The notes under the pieces are model-generated. The model ran no database searches and was not told where the DNA came from. It saw nothing but the letters and a program-made list of their open reading frames with translations. From positions 1,103,198 to 1,167,197 of the forward strand of contig JAPFFF010000051.1 of assembly GCA_039105265.1 (NCBI GenBank): a DNA stretch of 64,000 nt. The letters are read 5' to 3'. The stretch comes from Tritrichomonas musculus. Lineage: Eukaryota; Parabasalia; Tritrichomonadida; Tritrichomonadidae. Below, one piece after another: positions 19,791-29,185 of the stretch. Both the position numbers and the translations under genes were made by a program. Position 1 is the first letter of the stretch, and each line of letters opens with the position of its first letter.

Positions 19791-20960
19791 ATGAGTATTA
19801 CAGAGTCAATAGAACAAAAGAAAAGAATTCAAGAATCACTCCTAGAATTCATTGAAGATGAATCAAATTCTGAAGAAAATTTTGTTCAGGTTATCAACGA
19901 TCAAAAAATTCAAGCAGACAAATATGAATTTAAATCATTAATACAGATAATTAATAAGATAAGTGACAACCATCAACGTATTTTGAACTTTATTGAAAAA
20001 ATTGAGCGAATTTTAGTATTTTTCAAAACAGATCTCAACAAATATTTTACGAATTCAGAAAAATTTGAACTTTTTAAAGGAAACAAACGACTTCTTCTAT
20101 TTTTAATAGAAGAAAAAATTGTTACTATTGATGAAACCGTTTTTTTGAGTTTTGTGAGTGAAGAGAATAAAGTGATGAGATATATTGAATATTTTAGGCC
20201 AGAAATCAAAGAAATTTTGACCGAAGAATTCGTGAAGACCTACTTTAATAAACATAAAGAAGCCAAAAAAGAAGAAATTCTTAAACGACTTCAAAACGAA
20301 CTTGGAGACGAATTCTATTCAAAACGAAAAATTGGAGAAAATGACAACAAATTGTGTGAATTAATTCGCCAAAAGAAAACGAAAGACTTTATTGCTTATG
20401 TCAATTTAAATAATATTCCACTTGAAAGTTATATTGAAGAATCAATTTTTGAAACTAATTCATTTTTTATTTTTGATGAAAACAATGAATCCAAAGAGAT
20501 AAAGAAAGTGAGACTTATTGAATATGCAGCCTTTTTTGAATCAAATGAAATCATTAATTACATGACAAAGAATGATGTTGAACTAACACCAAGCATTTGG
20601 TTATACGCAGTTCATAGTAAGAATGCAGAACTTATTCGAGATCTGGAAGATAATCATGTTTTACCACCAACTTCTAATTACGAGTCAGTTCTAAAAGAAT
20701 CCATCAAATGTCATCACAAAGATGTTACAAAATACATCATTTACAATTTAATTGATGAAAAAGAACTCAAAGATAATATTGAAAATAAATATTATGGGAA
20801 TCTTTATGAATATTGTTTTAAATATTACAATTTTTATTTCCTTCCAGAAAATATAAAGACAACAAATTTGTTTTTTTATTTATGTGAATATGATCATTAC
20901 ACACTTGTCAAACTATATATTGAACAAAAACATATTGATATCAATGAGACAAGTATTTAA
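19791..20960 (+). CDS. DUF3447/ankyrin protein, N-terminal exon
   Basis: 389 residues. Residues 1-150 are the helical N-terminal region shared by all such genes here (ESLLEFIEDESNSEENF, SLIQIINKISDNHQRILNFIEKIE). DUF3447/ankyrin follows: SIFETNSFFIF, RLIEYAAFFESNEII, SIWLYAVHSKNAELIRDLED and the family signature ESIKCHHKDVTKYII. It ends in an ankyrin unit at KHIDINET, then SI and a stop. The frame should continue into a further ankyrin repeat. A GT at 20953 and an AG at 21060-21061 would join it in phase with the first downstream module (see the intron entry). The family is much expanded in trichomonads; ankyrin repeats bind proteins, partner unknown. Confidence 0.85.
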   Translation: MSITESIEQKKRIQESLLEFIEDESNSEENFVQVINDQKIQADKYEFKSLIQIINKISDNHQRILNFIEKIERILVFFKTDLNKYFTNSEKFELFKGNKRLLLFLIEEKIVTIDETVFLSFVSEENKVMRYIEYFRPEIKEILTEEFVKTYFNKHKEAKKEEILKRLQNELGDEFYSKRKIGENDNKLCELIRQKKTKDFIAYVNLNNIPLESYIEESIFETNSFFIFDENNESKEIKKVRLIEYAAFFESNEIINYMTKNDVELTPSIWLYAVHSKNAELIRDLEDNHVLPPTSNYESVLKESIKCHHKDVTKYIIYNLIDEKELKDNIENKYYGNLYEYCFKYYNFYFLPENIKTTNLFFYLCEYDHYTLVKLYIEQKHIDINETSI

Positions 20961-21061
20961 AAAATCAATATTTTAAATGAAATTTCAAAAAATCATTTTA
21001 TTTATTGGATTGAAATTTAACTTCTCTAATGGAATTTTATTTTTAACATTTTATAATACAG
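20953..21061 (+). other. candidate 109-base GT-AG intron
   Basis: GTATTTAAAA at 20953 and TATAATACAG ending at 21061. Removing this segment changes the sense from a stop two codons later to DINETTLIIASINLHLEIVR, an in-phase ankyrin repeat (phase 1). The acceptor ends in ACAG, as do known T. vaginalis introns, but the donor is not the usual GTATGT and the ACTAAC branch motif is absent. Confidence 0.5.
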
Positions 21062-22557
21062 CATTAATTATAGCATCAATTAATTTGCATTTAGAAATAG
21101 TTCGAGAATTATTATCAAAAGAAAATATTGATATCAACATCAGAAACATTCGAATTCTTAAATATATATAATGTCTAAATCTGACTTTTTCATTATATTT
21201 CAATATTCAATTATTTATGGAATTTTATTTGAATGTTTTATTATACAGCATTAATTGTAGCATCAGATAAAGGATATTTAGAAATCGTTCGAGAATTATT
21301 ATCACAAGAAAATATTAATATCAACACCAAAAGCATTTGAATTACAAAATATTCATAATGTCCAAATCTATCTTTTTCATTATATTTCAATATTCAATCA
21401 TTTATGGAATTTTATTTGAGTATTTTATAATACAGCATTAATTATAGCATCAGATAAAGGATATTTAGAAATAGTTCGAGAATTATTATCAAAAGAAAAT
21501 ATTGATATCAACATCAGAAACATCTGAATTACAAAATATTCATAATGTTTAAATCTATCTTTTTCATTATATTCTCATGTTCAATCATTTATGGAATTTT
21601 ATATGAACATTTAATACTACAGCATTAATTTTAGCATCAGATAAAGGATATTTAGAAATAGTTCGAGAATTATTATCAAAAGAAAATATTGATATCAACA
21701 TCAGAAACATTTGAATTCTTAAATATTAATAATGTCTTAATTTATCTTTTTCATGATATTTCAATATTCAGTTATATATGGAATTTTATTTGAGTATTTT
21801 ATAATACAGCATTAATTTTAGCATCAGATAATGGACAACTAGAAATCGTTCGAGAATTATTATCACAAGAAAATATTGATATCAACATCAGAAACATTTG
21901 AATACTTAAATATTCATAATGTTTAAATCTATTTTTTTCATTATATTTCAATATTCAATTATTTATGGAATTTTATTTGAGTATTTTATAATACAGCATT
22001 AATTTTAGCATCAGATAAAGGATATTTAGAAATAGTTCGAGAATTATTATCAAAAGAAAATATTGATATCAACATCAGAAACATTCGAATTCTTAAATAT
22101 TCATAATGTCTTAATTTATCTTTTTCATGATATTTCAATATTCAGTTATTTATGGAATTTTATTTGAGTATTTTATAATACAGCATTAATTTTAGCATCA
22201 GATAAAGGATATTTAGAAATAGTTCGAGAATTATTATCAAAAGGAAATATTGATATCAATAACAAAAACATTTGAATTCTTAAATATTCATAATGTTTAA
22301 ATCTATCTTTTTCATTATATTTCAATATTCAATTATTTATGGAATTTTATATGATTTTTTTATAGTACAGCATTAATTGTAGCATCAGATAATGAACAAC
22401 TAGAAATCGTTCGAGAATTATTATCACAAGAAAATATTGATATCAACATCAGAAACATTTGAATACTTAAATATTCATAATGTTTAAATACATATCTTTT
22501 TCATGATATTTAAATCCATAAATCATTTATGGAATTTTAAAATCTTTTGCTTACAAA
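21058..22557 (+). repeat. eight ankyrin modules with exact 187-bp period
   Basis: ACAGCATTAAT occurs with its G at 21061, 21248, 21435, 21622, 21809, 21996, 22183 and 22370, each 187 bases after the last. Every unit has a coding part (LIIASDKGYLEIVRELLSKE, NIDINIRN) and a spacer with a conserved GTTTAAATCT and ATTTATGGAATTTTAT. The coding part has substitutions but no indels; all eight spacers end in ACAG. In-frame stops (mostly TGA in ACATTTGAATT) close nearly every unit. The eight cannot be read as one frame without removal of the spacers. The expected donor site reads AC in most units, GC in the second, and GT only before the first. Confidence 0.9.
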
Positions 22558-22665
22558 ACTGCAATTTACTATGCCAGACAAAATAATCTTCAAGGAATTA
22601 TTGATCTTTTATCAAATACAAGTATTCAGCAGAATAAAACAGGAACAAAGCCAAGCATTGATTAA
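22558..22665 (+). pseudogene. terminal ankyrin module of the array
   Basis: The array ends in a different, non-repeated unit: TAIYYARQNNLQGIIDLLSN, then a polar tail (QQNKTGTKPSID) and TAA. It looks like the ordinary last exon of an ankyrin gene. Its start follows ACAAAACTG rather than ACAG, four bases off the 187 period. Whether it is ever joined to the upstream gene is unknown. Confidence 0.55.
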
Positions 22666-23471
22666 TGAAATTATATAACAAAGTATTTCAGCATCAGCAT
22701 ATGTTATATGGTTTTTTAAAGTAAATAATTAATCTTGTGTAATTTTTTTTATATATATATATTTATTTATTTAACAATGACGTTTTTTAACTATATATAT
22801 ATCAAATATCGAAAGCAACTATTTTGGCTTCACTCAAAAAATTGCTTTCAATATTTTAAGTTATTGTGGGTACTTTTTGAATAATCTCATGTGATAATTT
22901 TGATTTTCAATGAATTCAAAAAGTAACCTTCGATATTTGATATATATGTAAAGTGTGTCCACTATTAGGAAAGTTAAAATTGTGAAAACTCATTCAATAT
23001 TTCTATGAGCTTATTCAAAAAATACTTTCTTAATTAATTAAACTTTTTTATCCAATTATCAACTTCTTTGTATCTGATGCATCAATGATATTGTCATGTT
23101 TTTGTTCACTCGAAATGACAATATTTGATATATCCATTCATTTCTAAATTGCTTTGTTTGATATTGATTATAAAATGCAAACTACATATTAAATTGAGTG
23201 CTTATTCTAAATTTCTCAACTTGAATTTCGAACCCTGTATCTTCATTATTATATAATGAAGAATATGACAGAGAAAACCCATCTATTGGTTCCATTTCTA
23301 TTGAGAGGTAGATGATTTCATTCATGCTTCTTCTAATTCATGAAATTATTCAATCAAATTTAATATATTTCAAATATTTACATTCGATTATGTTAAATAC
23401 GATATTTCCAACATATTTCAAAAACTTACTTTTTAAAATTGTAAAAAGTTTAACTTTTCTTTAAAAAAATA
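22666..23471. other. intergenic region with a small inverted-repeat element
   Basis: AT-rich. It contains the 153-bp inverted-repeat element below and otherwise nothing supported. Confidence 0.5.
22795..22947. mobile_element. probable 153-bp MITE-like element
   Basis: The ends are perfect 19-bp inverted repeats: ATATATATCAAATATCGAA at 22795 and its complement ending at 22947, with partial matching continuing inward (GCAACT against AGTAACC). The TA-rich ends hide any TA target duplication. There is no coding capacity. It could also be a chance-strengthened AT palindrome, but the CAAATATCGAA core argues against that. Confidence 0.5.
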
Positions 23472-23543
23472 TGGATGTTAGGAGGATCGAACTCCTGGCC
23501 TCTACAATGCAAATGTAGCGCTCTACCACTGAGCTAAACACCC
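23472..23543 (-). tRNA. tRNA-Ala (TGC anticodon), second copy
   Basis: All 72 bases equal the gene at 19619-19690, and the outer flanks (AAAAATAT before, TTCGATT after) match too. The two copies bracket the DUF3447 gene and its array in the same orientation. Confidence 0.95.
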
Positions 23544-23849
23544 TTCGATTTATTGAAAAATATAAAATTTTTTAGTGATATCAAGTTATAAACAAAATAA
23601 TAATGTCACAAAATTCTAGCAAATATTTGATAGAATTTATTTCAAGAAAACAGAAAATGGGCAATACATATGCAATATTTCTTAATAAATCAATATATGC
23701 TCATACTTATACAAAAATTTTTTAATTATTCACCAAATTATAAACTTTGTTTGTTTTTTGATATATTAAATAATATAAGGTACAAAAGCAGCATATTATT
23801 TTTTATTATTATACATCAGCAAAATAATAAGTTCTTCAAATTTGAGCTC
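23544..23849. other. AT-rich intergenic stretch
   Basis: No gene recognised between tRNA-Ala and the end of the acidic tail sequence of the RBR gene. Frames seen here lack coding character. Confidence 0.5.
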
Positions 23850-24071
23850 TTATTCAATATCAGTTTCTTCATAATAGTGCTCTTCTGAATAAATATCTTC
23901 TGAAAAAACTTCTTCTGAATAAGGTTCTTCTGAATAAACTTCTTCTGAATAAGGTTCTTCTGAATAAACTTCTTCTTAATAAACTTCTTCTGAATAAGGT
24001 TCTTCTGAATATTCATTACTATTAATCTCAATTATATCATCATTATTATTATTTTCATTTCTATTTTCATT
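23850..24071 (-). pseudogene. orphaned acidic repeat tail of the RBR gene
   Basis: After the TAA that ends the RBR frame, the same frame continues NENRNENNNNDDIIEINSNE and then tandem SEEPYSEEVY units (10 residues, 30 bases) to DIE and a stop at 23850. A second TAA replaces a TCA inside the repeats. So the ancestral ligase had an acidic tail of about 73 residues, now cut off. Tandem repeats lie at about 23877-24018 on this strand. Confidence 0.75.
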
Positions 24072-25403
24072 TTAATTTTGAACGTTGTCACTGTTCTCTG
24101 TTTTTGCAATTTCAGCTTCCACCAGATGCAATGTGTTATTTTGCACCCAGAGAGGACACTTGTCAGGCGGACAAGGCCCATTTCCCTGCCAAAAGTGAGA
24201 GTATCCAACGTTCTTTGGGATCACTTTTCTGCACCAGTAACAGATCCAAGTTTTGCATCTTGGGCAGACCATTTTGTTGCACCCCTCATTTTTAATGAAC
24301 TGCGTCTTGCAGTTAGGACAAGTTCTAACGACGGCCTCATTCATTTGCTCCTCGACGATTCTTTTCTTATCAATATTTTTGAATTGCTGGCAAGTCATTC
24401 CTTGATGCCAAGCCTCGCCGCACTTCGGGCATGTCTGGCTCTTGCACTGCGGACAGATCATTGGGCCATCGCCTTCCATTATCACAACAAAACCGCAACT
24501 GTGGCAAGTGACAGTGTTCTCAATTCCGGCCTCATTAATTGCGTTCAATGTTTCCGTTGTAATCAATCTTTCCAGCACTTTTTTCGGAATCATTCTCTCA
24601 AGCTCACTCATGCTTATCACCTCATCACAACCGCCATATTTAAGGCAAGGAACGTTACTTCTTCCTTCAGAAATGACAGTCTCAATCTGCCTCTCTACAC
24701 ACTTCTTGCACATCAGGTGGCCCGCAGGACACCTCAGCATCCAGTCGATTGGATACTCGCAAATGCAGCATTCACATTCAAAAAAAGATCCTTCTTTTTT
24801 CGCTTTTTCAATGGCTTTTTCTTCTTCTTTTTCCTCTTCTTCCTTCTTTCTCTCTTTGTTCCATTCATAACAAAGCTCATCTAGTTGGACTGACACTATT
24901 GGATCTAATATCCTAATAATATCAGATGTTGCATTTGGATTAAATAACTTTCTCCCTGGATTTTGACGCTTAAAATAATTAAATGTGTCAATTAGAAACT
25001 TTTTATTATTTTGAAAGGCTTGGTTTATTTGGCTATCATTGTAATTATTAAAAAATATTTTTAATACTGTCTTATTATCGCATTCAAATGTTTCCGATTG
25101 ACTTGTAGTTGAATCACAGGCTGCCATTATAAGCCTGCTTTGGAAATCAGAAGGAATGTTATTATGTTTTAGGACAAGTTTGATATATGTTGAGGCTCTT
25201 TCCATCGAAAATTGGGAGGATATCTTGTAACTTTTTTTCAGTGTTGTAAGAATAATATGAGGAACATCAATTATTTTAAAATTAACACCATATAATTCAA
25301 TTTGTTTCTTTTTTAAAATATTTTGTTCAGCTTCTATTGGAAAAAGATTCTTAAAAAAACTAAAAATCAATTCCCCAATCATTCTAAAATTTGGTAGATT
25401 CAT
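24072..25403 (-). CDS. RBR E3 ubiquitin ligase, RNF216/TRIAD3-like
   Basis: 443 residues from the ATG at 25403; a longer frame upstream has no ATG. The N-terminal 180 residues are helical. A charged helix (KERKKEEEEKEEEKAIEKAK) precedes RING1 (CECCICEYPIDWMLRC then GHLMCKKC), an IBR region (CHSCGFVVIM to CPKCGEAWHQGMTC) and RING2 (CPNCKTQFIKNEGCNKMVC). The cysteine in NEGCNKM (C375) lies where RBR ligases carry ubiquitin as a thioester. The RING1 form and the closing HFWQGNGPCPPDKCPLW resemble RNF216/TRIAD3. Role by family: it takes ubiquitin from an E2 and passes it to substrate. G+C content is well above the surroundings. A lost acidic tail follows the stop. Confidence 0.92.
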   Translation of the reverse strand: MNLPNFRMIGELIFSFFKNLFPIEAEQNILKKKQIELYGVNFKIIDVPHIILTTLKKSYKISSQFSMERASTYIKLVLKHNNIPSDFQSRLIMAACDSTTSQSETFECDNKTVLKIFFNNYNDSQINQAFQNNKKFLIDTFNYFKRQNPGRKLFNPNATSDIIRILDPIVSVQLDELCYEWNKERKKEEEEKEEEKAIEKAKKEGSFFECECCICEYPIDWMLRCPAGHLMCKKCVERQIETVISEGRSNVPCLKYGGCDEVISMSELERMIPKKVLERLITTETLNAINEAGIENTVTCHSCGFVVIMEGDGPMICPQCKSQTCPKCGEAWHQGMTCQQFKNIDKKRIVEEQMNEAVVRTCPNCKTQFIKNEGCNKMVCPRCKTWICYWCRKVIPKNVGYSHFWQGNGPCPPDKCPLWVQNNTLHLVEAEIAKTENSDNVQN

Positions 25404-25750
25404 ATATAACAAATATTAAAAAAAAATTTAAAATCCTTTTACCGAAAAATTTTAATTCAAAATTTAAAAAATGAATATCATTAAAATAAAGATTTAATAT
25501 AGGTTAATAAGTGATTACTAATATTATAATTAATTTATAAATAGTTAATTTTAATTAATTTCAATTATAACTCAATTATTACTAAGTATATTTATATTTA
25601 TATTTTCTCTCCACTTTTTGAATTGACTTTCCACTTTACTAGAATGATGGAAAGTCATATGAAATTCAAAATAATAAAATATATTTTTAAATATAAAAAA
25701 AGTTACATTAAATATCTATATAATTTTAATGAAATAAAACGAGTAATTTG
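25404..25750. other. intergenic region with short hairpin
   Basis: Between two minus-strand genes. GACTTTCCA at 25625 pairs with TGGAAAGTC ending at 25656, with further AATTCAAA/TTTGAATT pairing outside, which gives a bulged hairpin. Its placement upstream of the RBR gene could be regulatory or incidental. Otherwise AT-rich and empty. Confidence 0.5.
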
Positions 25751-27560
25751 CTAGAACTCATCGAAATCTTTATCATACATTTCATATAATTCATCTGAAT
25801 CATAATAAATCACTTTAACAGTATTATTAAGGCCAAGATTAGATGTTTTTAATGATAATGGAACTGAAATTTTCTTCATTGAAGTGCACTCGCTAAAAAT
25901 ATTAAATCCAACATTAGGAACACAACGAGGAAGTTCAATCTCTTCAAGTGCAATGCATCCTAGGAATGCTCTAGATCCAATTTTAACTTCAGATGAAAGA
26001 AAAGTAACTTGTTTCAGTGATGTGCACTGTTTAAAACAGTGAGATCCAATTGATGTAACAGATGAAGGAATTGTGATGTCTGTAAGTGATGTGCATTCTT
26101 GAAAAACACTGTCTGATATTGATTTTATAGAGTCTGGAATGATGATCGTTTGCAATGATGAACATTGCCAGAATAAATCAAATTCAAGTGTATAAATCGT
26201 GGATGGAATTTGAACGTCAGTTAATGATGCGCATTGACTGAATGCATATTTATCAAGTTGTGTTACTGATGATGGAATATCAATTTTACGTAGCGATGAA
26301 CATCCTTGGAATGCATATGGACCGATTCGTGTTACTGAATTAGGAATCTTGATTTCTTCCAATGATATACACGTGTGGAATGCACTCTCACAAATATTTG
26401 TAACTGATATTGGAATTGTGACATTCGTTAACGATTCGCATAGCCAAAACAAATCCTGATCGAGACATGTGATTGATGATGGAATTATAACATTATTCAA
26501 CACTTTGCATTTACTGAATGCATATTTATAAATATTTGTCACAGAAGAAGGAATTTCTATTCTTTCCAACGAAGAACAACCTTGGAAAGCATAAGAACCA
26601 ATCGAAGTTATGGAGCTAGGAATAATGACATGCTCCAATAAAGTGCAGTCTTTGAAAGCATAATTTCCAATTGTTGTCACCGATGAAGGAATTTCTATTT
26701 GCTTCAATGATGAACATTTCTTAAATATATAGTTTCCAATTGATGTAACAGATGAAGGAATTGTGATGTCTGTAAGTGATGTGCATTCTTGAAAAACACT
26801 GTCTGATATTGATTTTATAGAGTCTGGAATGATGATCGTTTGCAATGATGAACATTGCCAGAATAAATCAAATTCAAGTGTATAAATCGTGGATGGAATT
26901 TGAACGTCAGTTAATGATGTACACTGACTGAATGCATATTTATCAAGTTGTGTTACTGATGATGGAATATCAATTTTACGTAGCGATGAACATCCTTGGA
27001 ATGCATATGGACCGATTCGTGTTACTGAATTAGGAATATTGATTTCTTCCAATGATATACACGTGTGGAATGCACTCTCACAAATATTTGTAACTGATAT
27101 TGGAATTGTGACATTCGTTAACGATTCGCATAGCCAAAGCAAATCCTGATCGAGACATGTGATTGATGATGGAATTATAACATTATTCAACGATTTACAT
27201 TTACTGAATGCATATTTATAAATATTTGTCACAGAAGAAGGAATTTCTATTCTCTCCAACGAAGAACAACCTTGGAAAGCATAAGAACCAATCGACGTTA
27301 TAGAATTTGGAATTGTAAATACTTTCAATGATGAACAATTCTTGAAAGTACTTGATTCAATTGAAGTTATGCTTGATTGAATCTCAATTTTTTCCAAAGA
27401 TGAGCAATTACAAAAGGCTTTCAGTCCAATTTTAGTTACACTTGCAGATATTGTTATCTTTGATAACTTCGAGCAACCTATGAAAAGTTCAGATTCAATT
27501 TCATCATACATATTTAATAAAAACTGTACAATTTCAACATTATTGTTTTTGGCAGCCAAT
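25751..27560 (-). CDS. BspA-like leucine-rich repeats, second part of DUF3447-LRR gene
   Basis: About 602 residues with no ATG at the upstream end. The frame opens in an ankyrin unit (SPIKLAAKNNNVEIVQFLLN) and then passes into about 24 LRR_5 units of 23 residues (SSLERIEIPSSVTNIYKYAF type). It is the continuation of the DUF3447 frame at 27600-28760, as in the paralogue at 34802-38344. Residues about 85-280 and 315-500 are a recent internal duplication with a 690-bp period. The last 50 residues (LKTSNLGLNNTVKVIYYDSD) close the LRR solenoid. BspA-like LRRs occur in trichomonad proteins suspected of surface contact; this one has no signal peptide or membrane segment, so a cytosolic role is as likely. 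Confidence 0.85.
26045..27300 (-). repeat. 690-bp near-identical internal duplication
   Basis: About 565 bases from 26045 recur from 26735 with only a few differences; landmarks such as AGTCTGGAATGATGATCG are at 26131 and 26821. 690 equals ten LRR units of 69 bases, so the duplication keeps frame and solenoid register, as expected of unequal crossing-over or gene conversion. Confidence 0.9.
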
Positions 27561-27700
27561 TTAATTGGCGAAAAATTAAAATATTTTTTAAAATTTCATT
27601 TAAATTGTTCTTTTTTGAATATTACCAAATACATTAGAATCTATAAAAAAAAACAGTATTGAACAAAAAAGGTAAATGTAAATTATTTTTTCTTTAACAT
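27561..27700 (-). other. intron-like spacer in DUF3447-LRR gene
   Basis: Between KKIDVKEK (27700) and SPIKLAAKNNN (27565). It contains several stops and, on the sense strand, TTTAAATGAAATTTTAAAAA (near 27606), which matches the spacer of the gene at 19791. No clear GT donor or AG acceptor at the expected points. Confidence 0.45.
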
Positions 27701-28760
27701 CAATCTTCTTTGTTTGAAACAAAAATTGAACAATATTTAAGTAATCATAATAACAAGCGTAAAAAAAGATGAAACGATGATTTGGCTCTTTTGGAAAGAA
27801 AGAAAAATTATAATAATGAAAACTATAACAAGTTAAGTTTCGAAAGAACTTGTCATCAACGTAAAATTCTTCTTCTTGCAACAAGTTATTTAGAATGTAA
27901 TTTGCAATTCCATTATGATGACATTTTATTGCTTCTTTCATGCATTTTTGATAAGAACTGTCTTCTGGTGTTATTTCATTTTCTTTAAGAATGTCGATGA
28001 TTTCTGGATTGTCTCCATGGATTCCATATATCCACAATGCTTTCGTCAATGCGACGCCATTCAAATACAAATATTTAAAGATTTGAACAGATCCAAAAAA
28101 AGCAGCATAATCGATCAATTTAACTTCTTGTCCATTTAATATTGAATGAGTCTCAAAAACTGATTTTTCTATATATGAATTGAGTGAGAATTGATCGTTC
28201 TTATTGACATAAATAATGAAGTCTTCAATTGAATCTTCTCGAATTATTTTACACAGGTAACTGTCATTTTCTCCTATCTTTCGTTTCTCATTGTACTCTT
28301 CTAAATCAATATCTTGATCTTTTTCCTTATCTTCTTTGGAAAAACTTTGTAACTCAGGCTTGAAAAAATTGGCTAATGATTCATTTTTTAGCATTTTGGC
28401 AAAAATTGATTCATCAATTCTAAAAACTTTCTCTTCAACTAAAAATAATAAAATATGTTGGCTTTTTTCGAAAAATTCGAAAATTTCTTCATTTGTAAAA
28501 AAATTATTGATGCTATTTTTGATAATTTGAAGAATTTGCTTTATCTTATCAAAAAAATTAGGATTACGATAATGATTTTTTGCAATTTTTGATATTAAAT
28601 GGAGAAATGACTTTAGTTCTAATTGGTTGTCTTCAATTTTTTGATCTTTAATTAGTTTGGTAAGATTTTGGTAATTTTCTTCAATATTGTCTTCTTTTTC
28701 TAAAAATTCTAAGAAACTATTTTGTATTTGTTTCATTTTATCTGTGTATTCATGATACAT
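27600..28760 (-). CDS. DUF3447/ankyrin protein, N-terminal part
   Basis: 386 residues from the ATG at 28760, chosen because MYHEYTDKMKQIQNSFLEFL aligns with the N-termini of the paralogues; an earlier ATG at 28787 adds nine residues. The N-terminal helical region is followed by FEFFEKSQHILLFLVEEKVF, KRKIGENDSYLCKIIRED, SVFETHSILNG, LIDYAAFFGSVQIFKYL, ALWIYGIHGDNPEIIDILKE and the family signature EAIKCHHNGIANYIL. The ankyrin part ends at IDVKEK; the residues after it come from the intron-like spacer. The LRR part lies 40 bases downstream in another frame. Confidence 0.85.
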   Translation of the reverse strand: MYHEYTDKMKQIQNSFLEFLEKEDNIEENYQNLTKLIKDQKIEDNQLELKSFLHLISKIAKNHYRNPNFFDKIKQILQIIKNSINNFFTNEEIFEFFEKSQHILLFLVEEKVFRIDESIFAKMLKNESLANFFKPELQSFSKEDKEKDQDIDLEEYNEKRKIGENDSYLCKIIREDSIEDFIIYVNKNDQFSLNSYIEKSVFETHSILNGQEVKLIDYAAFFGSVQIFKYLYLNGVALTKALWIYGIHGDNPEIIDILKENEITPEDSSYQKCMKEAIKCHHNGIANYILNNLLQEEEFYVDDKFFRNLTCYSFHYYNFSFFPKEPNHRFIFFYACYYDYLNIVQFLFQTKKIDVKEKIIYIYLFCSILFFFIDSNVFGNIQKRTI

Positions 28761-29185
28761 AGTATGTATCTTGCATTTAATGACCATTTATTCTTTCAAT
28801 TTTTGTATAAAAAATTTTATCCTTTTTTGTATCAAAATCTCAAAAATAATAATGAAATTCTTTAATAAAGTTCTTTAATTTGCGTTAAAAACATGATATA
28901 TCTATTTTTACTCAAATTATTTTCTCTTTCATTAATTGTGATTTATTCTAGATTTTTTAAAAACAAAGATATAAAAAAATAATAATAAGAAATTATTAAA
29001 GATTTGTTATATGACAAAACCCAAAAGAACTAATAAAATCTACTTTTGGCTAAAAAAACTTCTAAATCATTTTTATCATTTCTACCAAATTAAAATTATT
29101 TGATAAAGATCTCATTTTCCAAAAAGGTAAAAGAATAAACAGATACCATAGATAATTTTAATAAAGATTAAAAGAATTCTTTTTT
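28761..29185. other. AT-rich intergenic stretch
   Basis: Upstream of the DUF3447-LRR gene and downstream of the FMN-reductase relic. Nothing recognised beyond A and T runs. Confidence 0.5.

Noticed and set aside
20977-21171. Separate 64-codon gene in the first array module
   Set aside because: Its ATG lies in the candidate intron; the coding sense is the ankyrin module of the upstream gene.
21061-22557. CRISPR-like array
   Set aside because: Regular spacing, but the repeat part is an ankyrin-coding module in a eukaryotic gene context, and the spacers are alike, not unique.
11049-24071. TAA/TAG read as a sense codon (altered genetic code)
   Set aside because: Several genes continue in frame past TAA, but the replaced residues differ (Ser in the acidic repeats, probably Gln or Lys in AAK*NK), and most genes end cleanly at TAA. 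Decay or error explains the cases better.
24078-24884. Plus-strand frame of 268 codons opposite the RBR gene
   Set aside because: Antisense shadow of the G+C-richer RING-IBR-RING coding region.
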